Shown in pieces: positions 55,690 to 64,000 of a stretch of DNA of 64,000 bases (positions are counted from its first letter, which is position 1; each line of letters starts with the position of its first letter). The notes beneath the pieces were generated by a model. It did no database searches. It worked only from the letters and a program-made list of their open reading frames with translations, and had not been told where the DNA came from. The DNA is from Leguminivora glycinivorella (Eukaryota; Arthropoda; Insecta; Lepidoptera; Tortricidae), in the NCBI RefSeq assembly GCF_023078275.1, contig NC_062971.1, positions 1,798,001 to 1,862,000 of the forward strand, read 5' to 3'. The position numbers and the translations under genes were made by a program.

Positions 55690-55875
55690 CGTGGTAAATC
55701 TCCTGCCTCAGGCGAGACGAGGCAATAGGCAATGCAACTCAATTTGCCGGTGACGCCGCCTGGCGGCAGCACGTGGCAAATTTTTGTAATTGAGCACGGC
55801 TGCCGCGTGCGAGGTGTGAGAGGGTTAAGTGATCAACTTACGCGGGATAAGGAAACAGGAAACAATCGGATAAAG
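55690..55875 (+). repeat. Direct repeat, right copy
   Basis: Partner of 54893-55075. It starts with GCCTCAGGCGAGACGAGGCA and ends near TTACGCGGGATAAGGAAACA. Confidence 0.7.
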
Positions 55876-56114
55876 TAATAAAGTTGCAGTAATACTAGCC
55901 AAATTAGGGGCAAAAAGTAAGGTTTTTAACTCCTTATGCTTCGTTTGTAATAAGCTCATACAGCTATGCGAGAAGCTCCTGAATAACTGAAGATCTTAGG
56001 ATCGTAGGGGATCGTGCACAAAAGATCCCGATGGGTCGAAGTGTATCCGTAACGGCCCCCGCAGATTTAAGATAAGACCTATGCGATATTCTGACGAAAG
56101 GGTCCTTTTTGCAT

Positions 56115-56345
56115 ATGAAGCATTTCAACTCGACGCCAAACCTCGGACACTGGCGATCAAATATATGAAAGAGGCGCGTTCTAGCACACAGTCTAAGCTC
56201 GTGTAGGTGAACGCGTACCATGCTTGTATGAGTGACATATGACAGGTCGACTGTTCGCGTTTTTGACAGGCGGTAACTGTGAGGTAACCGAGAGGCACTT
56301 TTAGCGAGGAGCGGGAGTGGCCATACTGTACGATAGTACTCTTTA
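56115..56345 (+). repeat. Interspersed repeat with GATCGCCAGTGTCC family sequence, copy 1
   Basis: About 230 bp shared in reverse with 63338-63560: GACACTGGCGATCAAATATA, AAGCTCGTGTAGGTGAACGC and GGAGTGGCCATACTGTACGA. The minus-strand open frame over 55964-56221 is partly this repeat. Confidence 0.65.
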
Positions 56346-56739
56346 TTATACTGTGTCGACGCCTTTCTTAAGATATATTATGATACACACTAATAAGTTT
56401 TATCCGCTCGCGTCTGTTTCTTGCGCCGTGCGGGCGAGGCGTCGAACTCGTCACCACGCCACACCGCCTTCTTACCTACCGAGCTATACCGACTTTATAT
56501 TACTCTATTCACGTCCATTTCATAAACTTTTATCTTTTTCATCTAAAGAAAACTGGAAAATTCATACCCTTTTGGAATATCTATCTAATTTCAAAAATTC
56601 TGTAGGTGTTATTACTTGTAAACTATGTGAGGTGTGCAATAATGAGTATTGCATTGTATTGTATCACGGAAGGTACAAAATTATTCTACTCTTACGTGCC
56701 TGCCTAGTAATTCTCATTATAGACTTGGGTACCCAGATC

Positions 56740-56925
56740 ATAAATAAATAAATAAATATTATAGGACATTCTTACACAGATTGACTGAGGCCCACGGTAA
56801 GCTCAAGAACCTCAGACAACGATATATATAATATATAAATACTTATATACATAGAAAACATCCATGACTCAGGAACAAATATCTGTGCTCATCACACAAA
56901 TAAATGCCCTTACCGGACCATGACT
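56740..56925 (-). mobile_element. SINE-like repeat with AAAT tail, copy 1
   Basis: A TAAATAAATAAATA tail, then TATAGGACATTCTTACACAG and GAAAACATCCATGACTCAGG. It is nearly the same as 57364-57565. Orientation is inferred from the AAAT-type tail being on the left. Confidence 0.6.
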
Positions 56926-57363
56926 ATGTTAGATCATGACTTCAAACATCGTTATTTCGTTATTTTTGTTTGAACATTTTAACCTTAAACTACTTCGGAT
57001 ATGTTCTTTTTATTTTACAACGAACACAAAAACCGTAATCTACTTATTTTTAAAGTTGTTTTTTTTTTCAGTGTAATTTCATTTACAATTATGAATTCTG
57101 GTAATAATGTTTCCGAAAGGCAAAAATAGCAGAAGCGCGTCATAAAGCTTCAAAAAACTTTTCTGCCCTTTATTTATGTAATGAAGGGTTAAATGATCAC
57201 CCTCATATTTTAAAGTGGGTTAATAATGTCTTTCGTCCCTGTCATCCGAAAACTGCAACTTTTTCAATTAGTTCCGTAACGAGGAGGCCGATTCGCATTT
57301 AGCATATTGTTGGAATTCATATTTTAATTTGATACGACTTTACAGATCGTCTATACTGATTGG

Positions 57364-57565
57364 AGAATAAATAAATAAATAAATAAATAAATATTATAGG
57401 ACATTCTTACACAGATTGACTGAGGCCCACGGTAAGCTCAAGAAGGCTTGTGCTGTGGGTACTCAGACAACGATATATATAATATATAAATACTTATATA
57501 CATAGAAAACATCCATGACTCAGGAACAAATATCTGTGTAATAAATGCCCTTACCGGGATTCGAA
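57364..57565 (-). mobile_element. SINE-like repeat with AAAT tail, copy 2
   Basis: Same as 56740-56925, with an extra GGCTTGTGCTGTGGGTACT. It ends CTTACCGGGATTCGAA, which on the minus strand looks like a pol III B box (TTCGAATCCCGG). It is truncated before the A box. Confidence 0.62.
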
Positions 57566-57642
57566 ATGCGAGAATGAAAACATTGCAAAGATTTTTAGGT
57601 CTAAAAATTGCTACCAACTGGACTTGATATGACTCTAGTTTT

Positions 57643-57860
57643 TAACCCCCGTCGCAAAAACGACGGGCTGTTATAAATTTGACGTATCTGTCTGTCTTTC
57701 TGTGCGTGTGTCTGTCTGTGGCATAGTAGCTCCCAAACGGATGAACGGATTTAGATTTAGCTTTTTTGTTTGAAAGCTGAATTAGTCGGGAGTGTTCTTG
57801 AAATCGGTAGCTGTGTAGAGTTTTTATCGAAATTTAAATTTTGTGGTTTTAAGGATCCCT
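57643..57860 (+). repeat. Interspersed repeat with GTCTG tract, copy 2
   Basis: Begins with the hairpin CCCGTCGCAAAAACGACGGG, followed by TGTCTGTCTG, CTCCCAAACGGATGAACGG and GAAAGCTGAATTAGTCGGGA. Same family as 37084-37252 and 62164-62440. Confidence 0.65.
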
Positions 57861-57961
57861 TCCAAAACGGTACTAAGGGAAGGGAACCCTTAAAGCGCGA
57901 CGCGGTGAGTCCGATCGTCTGTCACACTGTTTATATCGAGAATAATCAGTGCCATCCTTAG

Positions 57962-60900
57962 TGCGTTTTCACATTATCCGATCAGATATCGGATGTAGGA
58001 TCGATATGCTGTATACTATGCGCCATCCTTCCGGATATTCCTCGAGTCGGCTTGAGGCCGCGGACACGCCCACTGCTGGCCGTGCCGGTGTAATATTCTG
58101 ACCCTATAAATACCTAACTAACATCAATTACCTATTTAGTTAACCTACATAACCATACAAAAATTAAAACTCTAAAATTTATTAAATAAAATTAATTACC
58201 ATGAAACGAAATCAAACAATTAAGTTAATATCTTAAATTGGATCAGTATTTTGACCTAGTGATCGTTTAGTGTCTATGTAGAACCCATTGTTGTAGCCGC
58301 AAATAGTAACCAGTCCTTTTCACATATTATGAAACAGTAATGTCCTATTACGCCCTAATAACCCTAAAAAGTCAATAACCAAAATAGATGGAATAAGTCC
58401 ACAACAAAAAAACAGAATAAATAATAAGTTGTAATTAAAATATGAGATTTAATCAAATATAATCAGATTGTTATAGTTAAATAGAACATAAACAAATGAG
58501 CATAATTATGTCAAAATTAAAATAACTAATGTTTGTCAGTAAATAATCTAAAATGTCACTATATTATTAGAAATAGAAAACCAATAGTAAATGTAATAAA
58601 TTTTAAATATTTTATTTTTGGGGTTATAGATGTCGCTCCGCCTCCGCGACAGTCCATGGCCATCATCCAGTTACGGGTCAGACCCCTGCCCCAGTTCTGA
58701 AGGAACTATTTTGTGGTCCTGAAGGGACATCTTTTCATAATGACAGGACTACTTTCATTTGCCCGAGCCATTATGTTGTGACACTTTCATCACCATAGAG
58801 AGGATTTTCAAAGGGACAATTTAAAATATCAAATGCTGGTAGTAGAGCAGTGTATCTGACCACTCCAAATCTCCAGAATTCTGTAATTTTGTACATCATT
58901 GTTTTTTTGTAGGTATTTATCAAAATAATATTATCCAAACTGTTAATGTAGTCATTTTGTATCACCTTTCGGACCAAAATAAACCACGATCTTGCAACTT
59001 TCTGCCTCGATCCAGTCTAGACAAATCATTTATGATAGGTATTTGGAATAATATGACTTTATATTTGAAAGCCATTATGTAAAAATCACAGGTTCATAGA
59101 TAACAGAATAGACAGACAAACTGCTGAGGGACAAGCTAATTAAAAATAATCATTTTTATTTTAAAACAAAATGAATTTACAATCTTACATTATATTGTGA
59201 GTTGTTTAATTTTATTATTCCCACAATATATTTATTTACTACCAGTAGGTATACAAGGGATCAAAAATATATATAAAGTCATAAATGTATATGTCGAGTT
59301 TGTCAATTGTCATAAATAAACATAGTTAATATAAATTCCTATAAGCCCTACTAATCCCAATTCAATAATTGAACATCATTAAACGCAAGCCTTCCTGAGC
59401 CTACCGTGGGATTCACTCAATCTATGCACAAATGTACAACATTCATTTATTTATTTATTTATAAATTCACTCACACAGTTAAAGTCTAACATATTAAGTA
59501 ACCAAATCCCGTGTTAAAAATGTATAATTGAACTTTCTAGAAAATGAATAAAGACTTGAAAAGGAGAAAACAATTTTAATTCTAATATTTCCTATACCAA
59601 ACAAAATCCTAGCCCTAACAGCTAAACTAACCATCTACTCTACCGACATATTAGCAAACTAGCGATCCGAATCGCACATTTAATTTACTCGCGTGATTTT
59701 CCGAAAGTGCAATGGAAAATCTCTAGCTAAAGCTAACTAAGACGGGCGAAGAATAACCCTTAGACCTGACTCCCTATTTCTTCACGTGGGCTGGTTCTCA
59801 CACTAGGGATTGGGACAGCAAGAAGTCAGCCAGACGGGTAAATTAAAATAGGAAAGTTGGACAAGAACCTGGCAAATTTAAGAAGTTTAGATAACAACTC
59901 AAATCGTCCAGATTCCAGGAGCAAAATCCTGTCTTAATAAACGCAGGAAACTGCCAAGAGCTCACTTGGACTCTACTAAAATAACCCCAGAAATGTCCCT
60001 TGGTTGACTAGGGCTGTAGTTGAACACCGTTAGGTTACCCGCCCTATCCCTCCAAAAGACAGCAAAATATCAGACCAGTTCATCCTACTAAAATCATCTA
60101 CCCCAATATTTATTTACAAAAGTTATTAATTAACTAACAGAACTAAGTAATATATGAAATCCTTCAACAAAGATTATTCTAGCGTAAAATAACACTAAAG
60201 CAATCCAAGCTAAAACATTTCACACATTAAAACACAATTAACTCTTTAACTAATAAGAAACACTCACAAATCTAACAAAACTTTAAAACTTTAGCAACAC
60301 TATTGTTCTACAACTCTAAACTCTACTAGTACACTTTATAATACTAGCAGTGATCGAGCTCCAAAACAATAACAATTAAGACACTTAAATTTTACACCAA
60401 TTAAACACTGAAATATACGCTTTTAACACAAAACTCTATATTATCCTCCAACCCCAACTATACCAGTATCATGAAATACTAGCAAAATCTAGGCTAGGGC
60501 ATAATATAGGTAATCTAGATTTACCCAAATAAACCTAAATAGAACCAGTCTGACGGTCGAGCGGAAGGCTCTCTAATCCCCGAATGCCAATGAATGAATC
60601 CCATGCAATGCCTTGCATCCCATTTCAAACATCCCTTCCAAGACTCTGAAATCCCCACTAGCTCTCACTTCCTCACTCCTGATTGGTATTTCTTAACCAA
60701 CGCTGAAATTCATAACTTCATACTATTTTTAAATAAAATATGTTTTATTTCCTGATTAGAATAAGGTCCAATTTGATCTACTCATTGGGTGGTGGTGTGG
60801 CCGAACTAGTTTTTTCCACATGTTAGGATTGGCTTACTAAACTTTTTTCTATTTGCACATGTTTTACAAATTGTCTCAATTAACGCTCTTTGTAATATGG

Positions 60901-61602
60901 TTCAATATGGCTTAAATTTGTTTTTATTGGCTAGTAACATTTATTTGTACAGTTTGAAATTTGACACAACTTTTTGTAGATTTGAATTTGACCAGGCAAC
61001 ATTTTCTTAAAACCCCTACTGCAAAACCTTTATGACTTTGAAACAAGGCTCAAATTGGGCTACAAATAAGCATCTAAATATTTTGGTTCACTATAAATCT
61101 CCAAGCTCTCCATCTCGTATTTCTAAAATATGATCTACTTGAGACAAACAAAATTTTAATTATCGTGAGACCGAAACAGGAATTTAATCAACTAAACAAA
61201 AATATAATTATTATGCTTGCATATGATGAAACATGGAAGCAAGTTTCTGACATGTTACACCGGCAGCGCGCACTGTATCTCACAGAAACTCGCCTTTACT
61301 TCGCGCATTATCGCTGCTTAATGCACTCTTGACATCAGCACCGGAGTGTGACTTGTTTGCATGCAGATGGGCGAATGTGTGCCGAGAGTGTCTGAGGTTT
61401 TGTGAGAAGATGGACGATAGGATTCCCAGCACTTGCATGTAAATTGTCTGAGGTTTTATTTATTACTTAGTTTAATACATATTCTGTAATTATAGTTGTA
61501 ATTAGTTTAATTATTCGGTGTATTGGCTTAAGCTGTGATTGACATTTGCCTTTGACATCCTTCCTACATCCGATATCGGATCGGGATAATGTGAAAACGC
61601 TC
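57962..61602. mobile_element. TTAA-type TIR element carrying a nested insertion
   Basis: The left end TGCGTTTTCACATTATCCGA and the right end GGATAATGTGAAAACGC are the same inverted termini as in 51391-51522. The flanks are TTAG (57958-57961) and TTAA (61603-61606). Without the nested segment at 58089-61259 the element would be about 470 bp. I see no transposase. Confidence 0.65.
58089..61259. mobile_element. Nested 3171-bp non-coding insertion with TG...CA ends and CCGG duplication
   Basis: Starts TGTAATATTCTGAC and ends GACATGTTACA, flanked by CCGG on both sides (58085-58088, 61260-61263). TG...CA ends with a 4-bp duplication fit an LTR-type insertion such as a long solo LTR or a non-autonomous element. 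I found no second direct repeat, primer site or open frame of note. It is AT-rich, with a GC-richer part near 58620-58730. The nature is open. Confidence 0.55.
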
Positions 61603-61606
61603 TTAA

Positions 61607-62163
61607 AAGAGCCCGCACGGCGCGAAAACTAGTATGCAATTTTAGTTACATTGCGGACTGTTGGGATACATAATAATCATAATATACGGCAATGATATGA
61701 AAATCTCAAACGTTGTATCAAAACTAATTCAAAAAAAAACATTCAGTCGAATTGAGAACCTCCTCCTTTTTTGAAGTCGGTTAATTAAACCCAATTGATA
61801 TAACAGAATCAGGTTCAGGTCTTTTGACACCGATTACAGCATGATTAAAGACTTGAGAAGCGGTTAGGAAGTTCTGAGTGATTAAATGCCTTTTGGGATA
61901 ATGTAATAAAAATAACTAGGTTAATAGATTACTGAGGATTACTTTGAAGCTAACTGAGAGTTCTTAAAAGTTTTGATTTTCATACGGGTAATGCCAGAGA
62001 GAGGTTTGGCTGAGTACCAGCGCCAAGTTGGCTTAGTTTTAATAAGAAAGTAAAGTTTCTTAGTCGGCCGTATTTATAGAGAAGTAGGGAAATAATCAAA
62101 TGTAATTTTACATAGTTGAGTCTGGTTGCAATATTCAAAATTGGCAACAGGGAGGGAGTGATT
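61607..62163. other. No recognised feature
   Basis: AT-rich non-coding sequence. Confidence 0.4.
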
Positions 62164-62440
62164 TTTAACCCCAACACAAAAACGACGGGGTGTTATAAGT
62201 TTGACGTGTCTGTATGTGTCTGTCTGTCTGTCTGTCTGTCTGTGTGTGTCTGTCTGTGGCATTGTAGCTCCCAAACGGATAAACCGATTTGGATTTAGTT
62301 TTTTTTGTCTGAAAGCTGAGTAAGTCGGGAGTGTTCTTAGCCATGTTTCATGAAAATCGGCCCTCTATGTCGCGGTCGGGGGTTTTTTCAAAATTTTAAT
62401 TTTGAAGATTTTATTTTGTTGAAGTAGATGGCGGGTGGGC
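62164..62440 (+). repeat. Interspersed repeat with GTCTG tract, copy 3
   Basis: AACGACGGGGTGTTATAAG, a (TCTG)n microsatellite at about 62218-62245, then CTCCCAAACGGATAAACCG and ATGTTTCATGAAAATCGG. It is the longest copy in the window. Confidence 0.68.
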
Positions 62441-62564
62441 CTAATAAGTACTATGCCCAACAACATACTAAAATTCATAGCGGTTTACGGATCTGAACTT
62501 CCCATTCGATCATTTCCCATAAGACAGAGCAAACACTGCAACCTTGTCATCCAATTACAACCGA

Positions 62565-62739
62565 CTAGCTTTTGCCCGCGGCTTCGCTCCCGTAAGAAAG
62601 AGACAAACTAGCCTATGTCACTTTCCATCCCTTCAACTATCTCCACTTAAAAAATCACGTCAATTCGTCGCTCCGTTTTGCCGTGAAAGACAAACAAACA
62701 GACACACACTTTCCCATTTACCTATAATATTAGTATGGA
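62565..62739 (-). mobile_element. Helitron-like copy 7
   Basis: On the minus strand it starts TCCATACTAATATTATAGG after an A and ends GGGCAAAAGCTAG before a T. Confidence 0.72.
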
Positions 62740-62923
62740 TAACATGCCTTATGACTGGATGACATTTACAGTCTGACACAAATTGCTTGCAGCGGCAGAC
62801 TCGCAGGAAATTCGATATGTTCACTTTAATACCCCACTCAGAGCCACTTAATGGTAACAACTCTCAATATGATGCTCAAAATGTCACAGGTCACGTTTGG
62901 AAAGCCAAGAACGATTTAATACT

Positions 62924-63030
62924 GACAAAACCCATACAAAAAAGCGTATACCCCTGAAATGTATGGTTTTAGGCTTAAAACTAGATGACGCTGTTCGCAG
63001 CCTGGAAGTGGCCAAAATCACATTTTCCCA
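62924..63030 (-). repeat. Interspersed repeat GATTTTGGCCACTTCCAGG, copy 2
   Basis: The reverse-oriented partner of 53140-53236, with the extra segment CTAGATGACGCTGTTCGC. Confidence 0.6.
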
Positions 63031-63149
63031 AATATTTTTGCCTGTATTTATTTTTTATAAGAACAAATGACATATTTCTTTATTTTAAAATCATGATATC
63101 ACGTCAATACACATTTTGAAAAAAATTGTAGGTATACTTAACATAACAT

Positions 63150-63326
63150 ACAATCACGCCTGTAGGTATCCCATAACGGGGTAGGCAGAGCACATGAACT
63201 ACTCAAGTTTCAGTGCCACTCTTGGCAAAAAGGGGTTGAAAAAAAACGAAAATTGTGACATTGCAGTGACAGGTTGCCAGCCTCTCGCCTACGCCACAAT
63301 TTAACCCGTATCCCACAGTCACAGTA
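63150..63326 (+). repeat. Interspersed repeat ACAATCACGCCTGTATCCC, copy 3
   Basis: The longest copy of the family at 9071 and 11670, complete through CTACGCCACAATTTAACCC and TATCCCACAG. Confidence 0.7.
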
Positions 63327-63337
63327 TAATAAAGAGT

Positions 63338-63560
63338 AGGTACTATCGTACAGTATGGCCACTCCCGCTCCCCGCTGAAAGCGCCGCCAACCCCCTCTCG
63401 GTTACCTCACAGTTACCGCCTGTCAACAACGCGAACAGTCGACCTGTCATATTTCACTCATACAAACATAGTACGCGTTCACCTACACGAGCTTAGACTG
63501 TATGCTAGGAACGCGCCTCTTTCATATATTTGATCGCCAGTGTCCGAGGTGTGCCACAGT
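63338..63560 (-). repeat. Interspersed repeat with GATCGCCAGTGTCC, copy 2
   Basis: The reverse-oriented partner of 56115-56345, from GTACTATCGTACAGTATGGC to GATCGCCAGTGTCCGAGGTG. Confidence 0.65.
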
Positions 63561-63905
63561 CGACAGTCACAGTGTAGTTATGATAGTATTTAATAGGCGG
63601 CGCTAAAAGATCAAGGTACGAAGTATGTAAATCCTATATAAATATTATAAATAATCCTTGGGAAAGGTATAAAATACATATATCGTGTATGTGTACAAAA
63701 TATTATTGCATCCGACCTAGTCGAAATGACAATCGTTGCCGCTAGAGGCCGATCGAAACATTTTAAACGCAGCCTGGCTCTGTCACACCTATACGGAAAA
63801 GCGATATAGATAGATAAAAGTTTTATTTTTACACATAATTAAAAATACAACACAAATATAACAAAAATAGTTGGCTACGATATAGTACATTTACGATACG
63901 AGCGC

Positions 63906-64000
63906 GAAAAAAAGGAAGTTCGAAACGAGTGGCGATAAATTAAAACACGATCAAAGGGAGTGTTTTAAATCGACACGAGGTTCGAATTTCCTTTTTTCAC
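63906..64000. mobile_element. Foldback/TIR element at the window edge
   Basis: GAAAAAAAGGAAGTTCGAAA pairs with TTCGAATTTCCTTTTTTCAC, and ATAAATTAAAACAC with GTGTTTTAAATCGA. It may extend past position 64000. Confidence 0.6.

Overview
The window looks like a repeat-rich stretch of a ditrysian moth or butterfly (Lepidoptera) nuclear genome. The evidence is spliced genes with GT-AG introns, insect-type protein families, tRNA-derived SINEs, Helitron-like copies ending in CTAG, a mag-type Ty3/gypsy element with 81-bp LTRs, and many short foldback and MITE-like elements of kinds common in Lepidoptera. No bacterial operon, phage, CRISPR or rRNA gene is present.

Only two host genes can be supported, both on the minus strand at the left end. 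(1) The first coding exon of the unc-50 gene lies at 180-423; the rest is left of the window. (2) A clip-domain, trypsin-like secreted serine protease (CG7432 / proclotting-enzyme-like) has six exons between 8967 and 1857. All its splice phases agree, but the signal-peptide exon was not found. One intron (3099-6205) is mostly filled by a 5'-truncated non-LTR retrotransposon.

From about 9 kb onward I see no convincing host exon, and the window is layers of mobile DNA. 9-14 kb: a decayed minisatellite, SINEs, a 658-bp TIR element with 9-bp target duplications, and an 806-bp palindromic SINE composite inserted into another SINE. 15-21 kb: MITEs, LINE 3' ends and Helitron-like copies. 21560-26193 (minus): a mag-like Ty3/gypsy element with identical LTRs and a CAAAC duplication, its pol broken by two frameshifts. 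26-39 kb: TA- and hAT-type MITEs, LINE 3' ends, Helitron-like copies and foldback elements. 39119-50737 (plus): an 11.6-kb BEL/Pao element with 1.34-kb LTRs and a CCTAT duplication, carrying frame changes and an in-frame stop in integrase. 51-64 kb: mainly MITEs and unclassified repeats, including a TTAA-type element (57962-61602) holding a nested 3171-bp TG...CA insertion flanked by CCGG.

The genes do not form a pathway together. UNC-50 is a Golgi/ER membrane protein and the protease is an extracellular clip-cascade enzyme. The main interest lies in the well-preserved target duplications, which allow a nested insertion history to be read, and in several non-coding elements I could not assign to a named family. 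All family names come from motif recognition, not a database search.
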